A stretch of 56,863 bases of DNA from Planctomycetota bacterium (GTDB lineage: Bacteria > Planctomycetota > Planctomycetia > Pirellulales > Pirellulaceae). A model generated the notes under the pieces. The model worked only from the letters and a program-made list of their open reading frames with translations. It ran no database searches and was not told where the DNA came from. The first letter of the stretch is position 1, and every line of letters starts with the position of its first letter. The stretch lies in contig JAPLNL010000028.1 in assembly GCA_026692905.1 (NCBI GenBank), positions 1 through 56,863 of the forward strand, written 5' to 3'. Positions 1 to 8,400 of the stretch are shown here, piece by piece. Made by a program: the position numbers and the translations under genes.

Positions 1-81
1 CCTAAAAGGGGCGAGGGGAGTAATTCCAAAAAGACTCTCACCTAAGTTTGGCGAGGGGAGCAACGTCAAAAGATTTGGGCT

Positions 82-1854
82 ATGACTAGTCACGTTACAA
101 CACCTACCAATGAACCCAGCGTTGCATCTGGGCCTGCTGCCGATGATGCTCATCGGGCTGAGATGCTGGCTTACTACTGGCAGAAGGGCATCCCCTCCGT
201 CATCTTGGCTATCGTTACGCTCGTGCTGGCTGGCTATAGCTATTGGTTCGTTCAGCCCAACGTAAAACAACGCTACCGCGATCTCTGCGCTCGCAACTTC
301 TTACTCCTCGAAGGCAACTCCCCCGACCTGAAGAAGCCCGAAAAAAACGAGACCAAGCAGCCTTGGCAATTTGAAACGAATGACAACAACTCTGCGACAG
401 ATGCGAGTCAACGTGGTTCCGACGAACGCCGGCGCTTACTCGAACAAACGCAACTTTGCCTGCGACGACTGATCATCGGGGATAAATCGGATGACTCCGT
501 TCGATATCAATCCGCACTCGTCGCAAACCTCTTGGCCGATTGGTATCTCGATCGCGCTCGAGCTCTGCCGCCCGGAGAAGGAAACCAAGACGATATGGGA
601 TCGCTCGTCTCGCGCTCCCTGGCCGAACGCAAGAAAGCTGCCGATGCCATGCGAGCCGTGCAAAAGCTGGATGGCAAGTTCGCAGCCAAAGCTCTCTTGT
701 GGACAACTCGGCAGCAACTTCACGACAATCTTGAACTGCCCCCCGATGAGCTTGCAACCATGGCGACGCGGATTTCCGAGTTGCTTGCTAATGGGGATGG
801 CAGTGCAGAGGAGATCAAGGTCGAGGTTGGTGCGTGCCTTGCCGAGATCTTCGTTCGACGCTCGCTGAGCGTCGCCAGTTTGGATCGCGTCGATAAAGAG
901 GCGACAGAGAACAAGGTCGAAACGCTAGAGATCCAACCACAGGTCCTGTCGTTTTTCGACACTGCGAAGAACGCTTCGATCGCGGACTTGGCTTGGGCGG
1001 CGGAAGCGATGTCGATAGTGGACTTGACTGCTGGCCAAGCAATGGCCACTAGAGCGATGCAAGCGTTTTGGGCGAAAGGGGAGAACGATCCTGTCTCGGT
1101 CGAGACCTTGGTCTCGGTTTTTCGCAGTCTGATTCTTGTCAACAGTATCAAGGAGTCGCAAGTCCTCCTTTCAGAACGTATCCCACAAATCGCTCCTTTC
1201 GAGCAAGCGCGATTTCGATCGCTTGCCGCCGCGGCTTGTCTTCGACAAATTGTGCTAAACGCCATCGCAGATAAGCAGGGTACCGATTCCACTCAGACTT
1301 GTCCGGTACTGTTTTCGCTGTCGTTGCAACTCAATCCTGAATCCGAGCAAGCGCTCGCGATGCTTGAGATGGTTAGCAACCCAATGAAGCTGGAAGCGAG
1401 TTCGCTTCGGATGAAAAAGCTGATGGGGATGAGTGTCGAAGGCGCCAAGTTAGGTCGGACCGATCCGGGCTTGGATGGCGGAATGCGATCGCTGTTGAGC
1501 GCAAGCGTTGGTTTGCACGAAAGCCCAATTAGCGATGAAGCGTTATCAAATCTAACGGCGGCGGTCAAAGCGACTGCTGTGCATGGAATCGTAGCGAGTC
1601 GACTTGCGATGCGCTTGGTGGCTTCGGAATCGATTCGAGTGGAGGAGGCGATTCGATGGATCGGTGCGATCAATGTTGCATCGCCTGAGGTGTTGGGCGC
1701 TTGGTCGGATCGTGCAAAGTTGCATTTGCAGAACAAGGAATATGCGAAAGCGATTGAGTGCTATGAGTTTATGCTTGGGAAGCTACCTGGCAATGAGCAG
1801 GTGGTCGAAGCGATCGAGGCGGCGAAGAGTCAATTGAATGGTGAGGCGAAGTGA
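82..1854 (+). CDS. Membrane-anchored TPR-like protein, function unknown
   Basis: 590 residues. A hydrophobic helix at about residues 36-57 follows a short polar N-terminus, so the protein is probably anchored in the inner membrane with a large soluble C-terminal part. The remainder is alpha-helical in character, and residues about 550-585 (AWSDRAKLHLQNKEYAKAIE) read like a tetratricopeptide repeat. No catalytic motif is visible. The ATG at 82 is the first in frame and only a weak purine-rich stretch precedes it. The gene ends just before a palindromic repeat. The next gene on the same strand is a glycosyltransferase, so a role near the envelope or in polysaccharide assembly is possible, but this is guessed from position only. 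I do not recognise a named family. Confidence 0.75.
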   Translation: MTSHVTTPTNEPSVASGPAADDAHRAEMLAYYWQKGIPSVILAIVTLVLAGYSYWFVQPNVKQRYRDLCARNFLLLEGNSPDLKKPEKNETKQPWQFETNDNNSATDASQRGSDERRRLLEQTQLCLRRLIIGDKSDDSVRYQSALVANLLADWYLDRARALPPGEGNQDDMGSLVSRSLAERKKAADAMRAVQKLDGKFAAKALLWTTRQQLHDNLELPPDELATMATRISELLANGDGSAEEIKVEVGACLAEIFVRRSLSVASLDRVDKEATENKVETLEIQPQVLSFFDTAKNASIADLAWAAEAMSIVDLTAGQAMATRAMQAFWAKGENDPVSVETLVSVFRSLILVNSIKESQVLLSERIPQIAPFEQARFRSLAAAACLRQIVLNAIADKQGTDSTQTCPVLFSLSLQLNPESEQALAMLEMVSNPMKLEASSLRMKKLMGMSVEGAKLGRTDPGLDGGMRSLLSASVGLHESPISDEALSNLTAAVKATAVHGIVASRLAMRLVASESIRVEEAIRWIGAINVASPEVLGAWSDRAKLHLQNKEYAKAIECYEFMLGKLPGNEQVVEAIEAAKSQLNGEAK

Positions 1855-1864
1855 GCTAGCGCGA

Positions 1865-1914
1865 ACCTCCTCATCCCCCGGCCCCTTCTCCTCCCGAGGA
1901 GGAGAAGGGGAGGA
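1865..1914. repeat. GC-rich palindromic repeat, family A copy 1 (forward)
   Basis: Begins CCTCCTCATCCCCCGGCC and carries a hairpin CTTCTCCTCC/GGAGGAGAAG. It lies 10 bases after the stop of the preceding gene. The same element occurs at 1997-2043 (reverse), 2235-2284 (forward) and 3603-3654 (reverse). The open frames that run through these copies and read SSPGPFSSRGGEGEE are translated repeat, not genes. Confidence 0.85.
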
Positions 1915-1996
1915 AGAACACGTGGGGACTGGTATGTCAAGTTCACAGCTTCCTTGTGTTGGCGACGCAGGACCGCGTCGCCCTCTAGGAACTAGC

Positions 1997-2043
1997 TCCC
2001 CTTCTCCTCTTTTGGAGGAGAAGGGGCTGGGGGATGAGGAGGT
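1997..2043. repeat. GC-rich palindromic repeat, family A copy 2 (reverse)
   Basis: Reverse complement of the copy at 1865-1914, ending GGGGGATGAGGAGGTT. A different small inverted repeat (GGCGACGC/GCGTCGCC, about 1961-1983) lies between copies 1 and 2. Copies 2 and 3 point in opposite directions and bracket the DUF559 fragment. Confidence 0.85.
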
Positions 2044-2044
2044 T

Positions 2045-2234
2045 GATCTTGGTTACGCAATCTCATGATGACATTATCGATCGCTAACAGTACGCGTTGT
2101 GTATCGTTCTCGATTTGATCGCTGTTGAATCGAATCACTTCTATGCCTTGGCTATTCAACGATTTTGTTCGAGCCCGATCTCTTTCGATGCCCTCAGGAG
2201 TAAAGTGCGGCTGGCCGTCGCATTCAACACTCCA
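2045..2234 (-). pseudogene. DUF559 (Vsr/MutH-like) endonuclease C-terminal remnant
   Basis: Reading leftward from 2234 the frame is open for about 60 codons and gives WSVECDGQPHF, then a DRARTKSLNSQGIEVIRF stretch and a final VLLAIDNVI. That is the core of the DUF559 family of small PD-(D/E)XK endonucleases: the hydrophobic-E-x-D-G-x-x-H motif, then D-x-x-R, then G-x-x-V-I-R-F. The N-terminal third of the family is missing and there is no start codon; an in-frame TGA lies in the palindrome just upstream. The fragment sits exactly between inverted copies of the family A palindrome (1997-2043 and 2235-2284). It is most likely a dead copy of a small repeat-associated endonuclease unit. Confidence 0.7.
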
Positions 2235-2284
2235 ACCTCCTCATCCCCCGGCCCCTTCTCCTCCCGGGGAGGAGAAGGGGAGGA
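2235..2284. repeat. GC-rich palindromic repeat, family A copy 3 (forward)
   Basis: Near-identical to copy 1, same orientation, one base different in the hairpin loop. It abuts the truncated 5' end of the DUF559 remnant and lies about 45 bases before the glycosyltransferase start. Confidence 0.85.
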
Positions 2285-2330
2285 AAAAGTTGATACTTTG
2301 TTCCCTATTTTATAAAAACCAATCGGCTGC

Positions 2331-3596
2331 TTGAAGCCGTTTTACACTAGAAAACCGAATAATTTGTCTATCGTCTTTTTGAATCGTTGCTACTGGCCGG
2401 ATAGCGAAGCTACTGGACAACTGCTCACCGAACTTTGCGAATTCCTTGCTCCGCGTTGGGATGTGTCCGCGGTTGTGGGACAACCGAACTGGGATACAGA
2501 AAAAGAAGGCTTCGTTCGCTCTGGTACCCAAGAACGCAACGGTGTCCAAATCCATCGCTTGCTGCACAGCAAACTCCCCAAAGGACAACGCTTTGCTCGC
2601 ATTCGTAACTTGATTTCGTTCACGCTCGCGGTCCGAAAATGGGGAAAACAATTTGCTCAGCAAGTGAGGTCGAAACAGTTCGCCTCGACTCCAATGCTGG
2701 TCTGCGAGACAGATCCGTTTTTGCTACCGCTTGTGGTTGGGCCATTGGCCCGCAAAACGAAATCGCGTGTCGTCTATTACTTGCAAGATATCTATCCCGA
2801 TGTTGCCGTGGCGGTCGGAGTTGCCAAGAATAACTTCTTCATTCGAACGCTTCGGGCACGACTCAAACGAGAGTACTTGAAAGCCGATGCGATTGTCGTG
2901 CTTGACGAAGACATGAAGGATCGGCTCGTCGGTTGGGGCTTGCCCGCAGAACAAATGAAGATTGTTCCTAACTGGATGGATTGCTCTGTCGTAAAACCGA
3001 TCAAGACGAACAACCCGTTTCGAGTCGAACATCGGGTCGACGATCGCTTTGTGGTCATGCACTCGGGCAATATGGGGATGACGCAACGATTGGATGTGCT
3101 GGTCGATGCGATGAAGTTGATGCCAGAAAGTTCAGCAACGCTGATGCTGGTTGGGAACGGAGCGAAACGAGCTTCGCTGGAGGAGCGAGCGAGTGGATTG
3201 GCGAACGTCAAATTCTTAGACTACCAGTCTCGCGAGAAGCTTTCTGAAAGTCTTTCGGCAGCCGATCTGCATGTGGTTTCCATGGACCAAGCCATCACCG
3301 GATGTTTGGCGCCAAGCAAACTTTATGGCATTCTCGCGAGCGGTACACCCGTGCTTGCGATCGTTCCTAAAGAGAATGCCGTCTGGCGATTGGTCGACCA
3401 AGAGAAACTTGGTTGGACAGTAGAGCCGGGTGATACCGTGGGAATCGCAAAAGCGATTCAGGAAGCCGCGTCGCTTGATCGCGATGAGCTTCGTGAAATC
3501 GGACAGCGTGGGCGCGTGCTGGCTGAGAGGTTGTTTGACAAGCGGATTTGTTGCGAAGCGTTTGAGAGTGTTATTCGGCAGGTGACCAGCGAGTAA
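2331..3596 (+). CDS. Glycosyltransferase family 4 (WcaI/WbuB-like)
   Basis: 421 residues, the usual size of a GT-B fold glycosyltransferase. The N-terminal half has FLNRCYWPDSEATGQLLTEL, typical of WcaI/WbuB-type enzymes that extend exopolysaccharide or O-antigen units. The C-terminal nucleotide-sugar domain shows VVMHSGNMGMTQRLDVL (phosphate loop region) and LAPSKLYGILASGTPVLAI, the family 4 acceptor/donor motif. It should transfer a sugar from an NDP-sugar to a lipid-linked acceptor on the cytoplasmic face of the membrane. The called start is TTG at 2331 with no clear ribosome site; a start slightly downstream is possible because conserved sequence begins around residue 11. No other polysaccharide gene is present, so donor and product cannot be named. 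Confidence 0.85.
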   Translation: MKPFYTRKPNNLSIVFLNRCYWPDSEATGQLLTELCEFLAPRWDVSAVVGQPNWDTEKEGFVRSGTQERNGVQIHRLLHSKLPKGQRFARIRNLISFTLAVRKWGKQFAQQVRSKQFASTPMLVCETDPFLLPLVVGPLARKTKSRVVYYLQDIYPDVAVAVGVAKNNFFIRTLRARLKREYLKADAIVVLDEDMKDRLVGWGLPAEQMKIVPNWMDCSVVKPIKTNNPFRVEHRVDDRFVVMHSGNMGMTQRLDVLVDAMKLMPESSATLMLVGNGAKRASLEERASGLANVKFLDYQSREKLSESLSAADLHVVSMDQAITGCLAPSKLYGILASGTPVLAIVPKENAVWRLVDQEKLGWTVEPGDTVGIAKAIQEAASLDRDELREIGQRGRVLAERLFDKRICCEAFESVIRQVTSE

Positions 3597-3602
3597 GGTT
3601 CT

Positions 3603-3654
3603 AACTCCCCTTCTCCTCTTTTGGAGGAGAAGGGGTTGGGGGATGAGGAGGTTG
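3603..3654. repeat. GC-rich palindromic repeat, family A copy 4 (reverse)
   Basis: Reverse orientation, six bases after the glycosyltransferase stop. Contains the hairpin CCTTCTCCTC/GAGGAGAAGG followed by GGGGGATGAGGAGGTT. Its place right after the stop codon would let its stem act as a transcript end, though there is no T-run. Confidence 0.85.
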
Positions 3655-3672
3655 GCAAACTGTACCTGTGCC

Positions 3673-3868
3673 GCTCCTTCAGAGCTCTAAATCTAATTGG
3701 GTAATGTACCTGGGGTTGCGTTCGCAGAGCGAACTTACCCCAGGCTATAAAATGTCATCGCATTCGCGATTTAGTCGCAACATGCCTCTGGCGATTCCAT
3801 CGCATTCGCGATTTAGTCGCAACATGCCTTTGGCGATTCCATCGCGTTCGCGATTTAATCGCAACACG
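3673..3868. repeat. Composite dispersed repeat plus 42-bp tandem repeat
   Basis: Two parts. First, about 3673-3747: CTCCTTCAGAGCTCT followed by the inverted repeat CCTGGGGTTGCGTTCGC / GCGAACTTACCCCAGG; the same composite recurs at about 20221-20296. Second, a 42-bp unit starting CATCGCATTCGCGATTTAGT in two near-identical copies (3756-3797, 3798-3839) and a diverged partial third (3840-3868). The unit itself contains the inverted pair GCGATTTAGTCGC. The 93-codon frame over this stretch is repeat translation. Confidence 0.8.
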
Positions 3869-3884
3869 TTACGTCGGCCTCGGC

Positions 3885-4613
3885 CTAATTGGCCCGAGCT
3901 GGTTCCGTTGGTCGGGCCACGTTTGGCTGGATTGGCGGGTTGGGAATAGAACGTGATCCAAAATTAGCGGGATATTGTGGGTATGGGACGAATGATCCGT
4001 TCGGAATATATCCGCTACTGCTGTTCGGCGGTACAACGAATGGAACAGTCATAACATTCGGGCCATCGAATCTCTGCAGCTCATTGAACGACTCGGGAAA
4101 TGAAAGACCTTCGGCGTCGTTCTCCATCAATTGCATTCGCAGTTCGATGATCTTGCTTTTGGACTGCTCGCGTTTATCTAGTTGCTTTCTCAACTTCGAG
4201 ACTTGCTCTTCAAGTCTAGTGACCTGTTCGCGGCGCATCTTTTGATCTCGCTCGAACTCGTCCTCTAAAAACTTTTCGATCGCAGCGCGCGCTTCCTTCT
4301 TGTCGGATTCCGAGGCGTCTGGTGCGCGGAGTTTCGACTGGGCTTCGCGTAGTGCTTGTCTGCCTTCTTCGTGACGTGGGTCTCTTGGGACAGGACCGCT
4401 TGGACCGGCGTAAAGTTCTCCACCTGGAAAAGCAGAGCTATAGGGCAGACGTTGGTTTTGCTCAAGGAATTGACCATTTGGCTGACTTTGACGATTGGAG
4501 CCACCTCCGTTTGGCTGTTGGTTTGGCTGTTGGCCCAATAACCTTACACCGCTTGCCGATGCAATCGTCAGAATGCAGCCAAGTCCGAGAAATCCGAGTA
4601 GAGTCCATTTCAT
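3885..4613 (-). CDS. Secreted coiled-coil protein, function unknown
   Basis: 242 residues. Residues 1-21 form a signal peptide (MKWTLLGFLGLGCILTIASA) with likely cleavage near residue 21. Residues about 28-60 are rich in Gln, Asn and Gly. Residues about 85-165 are highly charged with heptad-like spacing (TRLEEQVSKLRKQLDKR), so a coiled coil is likely. The C-terminal 70 residues are Pro/Asn rich and low in complexity. Coiled coils after a signal peptide suggest a periplasmic or cell-surface structural protein. It is flanked by repeats on both sides and shares no operon. I do not recognise a family. Confidence 0.75.
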   Translation of the reverse strand: MKWTLLGFLGLGCILTIASASGVRLLGQQPNQQPNGGGSNRQSQPNGQFLEQNQRLPYSSAFPGGELYAGPSGPVPRDPRHEEGRQALREAQSKLRAPDASESDKKEARAAIEKFLEDEFERDQKMRREQVTRLEEQVSKLRKQLDKREQSKSKIIELRMQLMENDAEGLSFPESFNELQRFDGPNVMTVPFVVPPNSSSGYIPNGSFVPYPQYPANFGSRSIPNPPIQPNVARPTEPARAN

Positions 4614-4760
4614 AACAATTCTCCGTTTTCAAAAAGTTCGTTTGTTTGGGTTTTGTGCCGCTCGTACCAGTAGACGGTCACTTTCGGCAAAAGTGACCCA
4701 CGTAAGTAGACACAGATAGCAGGGCCAAATCTTTCAGTCAAAACCAAAAACAAATGGGAG

Positions 4761-4966
4761 AGCGAGGCCACCGCTGTAAACATCTTTGCAAAGTCAATTC
4801 CATTGAAAACCTTAGGGAGGGAAAACCTTAGGGAGGGCGAGGCTCCTGCCGAGCCAACGGTCCAAAGGTTCGGCAGGAGCCTCACCCTCCCGAGCAATGA
4901 ATGACTTAGGTAAACTCGTTGGAGACATGTTTACAGCGGTGGCCTCACCCTCCCGAAGATCTTAAC
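4761..4966. repeat. Dispersed repeat cluster, family B (GGGAGGGTGAGGCTCCTGCC)
   Basis: Inverted arrangement of a family whose core is CTCGGGAGGGTGAGGCTCC and CGGCAGGAGCCTCACCC, linked by GCTGTAAACAT. About 110 bases here (4775-4884) match 18293-18404 with about one difference, including an internal direct duplication of AAAACCTTAGGGAGGG. Further copies lie at 38968-39031 and 56627-56863. The stretch 4614-5386 holds no gene: this repeat, the hairpin at 4995-5022 and the family C repeat at 5241-5338 fill most of it. Confidence 0.85.
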
Positions 4967-4994
4967 TGGACTTGGCAACTGAAGGGAAGCTAGA

Positions 4995-5022
4995 GTAGCC
5001 ACCGTCTGGCGACGGTGGCTAC
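4995..5022. repeat. Perfect 12-bp hairpin
   Basis: GTAGCCACCGTC, a four-base loop TGGC, then GACGGTGGCTAC. A perfect stem without a T-run, between a leftward and a rightward gene; a repeat-type hairpin rather than a clear terminator. Confidence 0.7.
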
Positions 5023-5240
5023 TACTTGGAATCGCAAGTGGGTTGGGAATTGATTAAACAGACAGCTTTTTCCCTTGTTTGCCTATTGGCGGTTGTGCCA
5101 ACGACAAAATCCGAGAAAATATTCGGTCTGGAACGAACCGTTGACCTAACGTGTCAATCGCTGATGGCCTAATAAAGAAAGCGGGTTCCGCTAGCATTCT
5201 TTTTTTCAGGTTAGTCGAGCGGCAGAATTAAAACTACCGT

Positions 5241-5338
5241 AGCACGACGCGCAAGCTAGTGAATTGGATCGTAATTCACTAGCTTGCGCGTCGTGCTAGG
5301 TATGATCGCAGGATCACTAGCTTGCGCGTCGTGCTACG
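5241..5338. repeat. Dispersed repeat, family C (GACGCGCAAGCTAGTGAA), three copies
   Basis: One forward and two reverse copies of AGCACGACGCGCAAGCTAGT, the first two forming an inverted pair around ATTGGATCGTAA. The same family is found at 11773-11906, 40928-41050 and 46525-46652. This cluster ends about 70 bases before the start of the large helicase-nuclease gene. Confidence 0.9.
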
Positions 5339-5407
5339 GTATGATCGTGCTAGGTATATTGGTACTCGCCGCTCGCCCTAGGAACTGTGCAAGGAAGTGA
5401 TTCTGTT

Positions 5408-8400
5408 ATGGCTACCACCAAAATTCCATTTCGTCAGCGTCGACCGCTCCTCGAGCAATCGCAGTCCATCCAAGTTCATTACCTTGGCTGGAATGGCCCA
5501 ATTCTCCATGCTGCATGCGATTATTTGCAAAAGCAATATACACGCGGCAGCAAATGGGATATGGACCAATGCCTCCTCGTTCTCCCCGGCGGTTTCGCTG
5601 GTCGACGATTGACTCAGCTCATGGCCACCCGTGCCAGCGAACAATCGCTGGTCCTGCGGCCGCCTGAACTGCTGACCATCGGTACCTTGCCGGAAAAACT
5701 CTATACCGCCAAACTCCCATTTGCGAGCGACTTGGAACAAGTGCTGGCGTGGACCAAAGTGCTGCGGGCCGCCGATCATGATCTGCTCATCCCGCTGCTC
5801 TTCGAAGTCCCCGATTCGGCCGAGTTGCGACCTTGGATGGACCTGGCTCGTATCTTGAGCACGCTCCACCGTGAGCTCTCCTCGGACTTGGTCGACTTCG
5901 ATGACGTAGTGCAAGAACTCACCGGCTCACCCGAAGAAGTTCGCTGGAAGGTTCTCTCCAAACTCCAGCGCGCTTACTTGGACGAATTGCATACCGCTGG
6001 CCTTTGGGATGTGCAGTCCGCACGGCGGTTCGCAATCGACAACCAAGAAGTCCGCACGGATCGTGAAATCATCTTGGTGGGTGCCGTCGACTTGAATCGC
6101 GCGCAGCGACGATTTCTTTCCGAAGTTGCCGATAGTGTGCGCGTTCTCATCGGTGCCCCCGAGTCGTACGCAGCCGGCTTCCATCAAGACGGCACGCTTG
6201 CTTCCGAATACTGGCAAGACATCGAAGTGCCGATCGATGAAGAACAACTGCATGTCCGGTCGAGTGCCAACGATGCAGCCAATGAACTCGCAACCCAACT
6301 GGCCAACCTCGGCAACGACTACTCCGTCCAAGACATCACCGTCGGCATCCCTGATCCACAAATTGTACCGGCCCTTCAAGAGACACTTGCACGCGGCGGC
6401 ATCACCCTACGTTATGGCCCGGGCGGTTCGGTCACGCAAACGCCACCGTTGCAAGTGATCGAACGGATCGGCGACTATCTCATCGATGGCTCAATCGATA
6501 TCTTCAGCAGCTTGGTCCGATCACCAGCCATTCATGATTGGCTTATTCGCTCGGCCAAAGATTCGCCAGAAGCCGCAGCGCTTCCAGGTGACTTCCTAGC
6601 TCGCTTGGATGAGTATCAGCAGTCCACTTTACTCCGCAGTGTCAACGTTCCGGAATGGCCGGAAGGCAAAGGGAAAGAGAGTTTCTTGGCTGTCTTGACC
6701 AAGCTGGATGAATGGTTGAAGCCGCTTCGGATGCTCAATGCCAAACTGACGCAGTGGGCCAACCCGCTTCGACAAGTGATCAAGACAATTTACGAAGGGG
6801 TCCAAGTCGATCGGAACGACGTTGCTGGCAATCTATCGCTTCGAGCTTGTGGTGAAATCAATATAGCGTTGTCGAAACTAGCGGAACTGCCGACCAACCT
6901 CGACGCTCAAGTGACCTTTCAAGAGGCGATGGCTTGGTTGCAAAGCCAACTCGAAACGGTCAACGTCCCGCCGCCACAAGATGACTCGGCCGTTGAGATG
7001 TTAGGCTGGCTGGAATTAACCTTGGATGACACTCCGGTCTTGATGTTGACTGGGATGCATGATGGGATTGTTCCAGAGAGTGTCAATGGCGATGCGTTTC
7101 TTCCGAACCAATTGCGTTCCGATTTGGGATTGATGGACAATGCACGTCGTTATGCTCGTGATTGTTATGCGATCTTGGCGATGCTCAACACCCGCGAGCG
7201 AATCGATTTCGTTCTCAATCACTTGAGCCTCGATGGCGATCCGCAGACACCGAGCCGTTTGCTGCTGGCCGTTCCGTCCGATTTGTTGGCTCGCCGAGTG
7301 AAGCTCCTCTTGTCGCCAAAAGAAACGGCCGACGATGCGTTGATTGCCGACGCTTGGGTGCCTCGCGAAACGCAAACCAATATCCCTATCCCGATTCCGG
7401 ATACGAACAAAGTCGTTCGGGACATGGCGGTGACCGATTTCAAAAAGTACGATCAGTGCCCATATCGTTTCTATCTAAACCGGGTCGAAAAAGTCCGAGC
7501 GTTTGAGCACGATCGGCTTGAGCTGGATGGGGGTGGATTTGGCGATCTATTGCACTTGTGCCTCGAGGGTTTAATCGACTCGCCGGTTGCGGCATCCACC
7601 GATGCGCATGCGACGGCCGATTGGTTGACGGAGAACCTGAAAGCGATCGCCAGGAAACGATTTGGAGTGAAGCCGACACCGGCGTTGCAGATCCAAATTG
7701 AGCAAGCGGTTCGTCGTCTCGAAGCGTTTGCAGAACATCAGGCGGCTCAGATCGCAGCCGGATGGCGAATCAAGTACATCGAACACAAAGTCGAAAAGTC
7801 GCACGGCATCACGCTCGAAGTCGACGGCCAATCGATGATCGTTCACGGACGCATCGACCGAATCGATTACCATCCACGCGATGGCCGCTTTGCGGTTTGG
7901 GATTATAAAACAGGTGACCTTGCGGGCAAACCGAAAGAAGCACACTTGAAGCCGAACGGCACTTGGACCGATTGGCAGTTGCCGCTGTATGGCCTTTTGA
8001 TCAAGACCCTCAAGATCGAGGACTTGTCGAAGGTTAGTTTCGGTTACATCCTATTGCCCAAGAACCCGGCCGACACCCAGTTTGTCATTGCTGACTTCCA
8101 ATTGGAACAGCATGCTCAAGCGATCGAGTCGGCTAAAGGGATTGCACGCAAGGTGATGGCTGGAGTGTTCTGGCCGCCGAAGTACAAAGGTATTTCGAAC
8201 TTCGACGAATGCAACGCGATCACGCAGTTGCCGGTCGTGCGACGCTGGGACGAGTCGGTCGCAAAACAAGAGATCGAGTCGGCTCGGCAACGCGAATTGG
8301 CGGCTGCGATTCATCCTGTTCCCGAGCTCCAACTCGATAGCAACGTTGACAACAGCTTAGCGCAAAGCGAAACCGAAAACAAACTTCGCCTGGATCGCTC

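Noticed and set aside
720-1292. 190-codon leftward frame opposite the first gene
   Set aside because: Lies wholly within a well-supported rightward gene, has Ser/Arg-rich shadow composition and no family motif or ribosome site.
1838-2334. Short proteins reading SSPGPFSSRGGEGEE
   Set aside because: They are translations of the palindromic repeat; the supported coding trace there is the leftward DUF559 remnant.
4610-4897. 95-codon leftward frame starting MLGRVRLLPNLWTVG
   Set aside because: Starts inside the family B repeat; a similar frame appears at the second copy near 18115-18405, so it is repeat sequence.
5378-5914. 178-codon leftward frame over the helicase-nuclease start
   Set aside because: Antisense to a gene with full domain support; no motif of its own.
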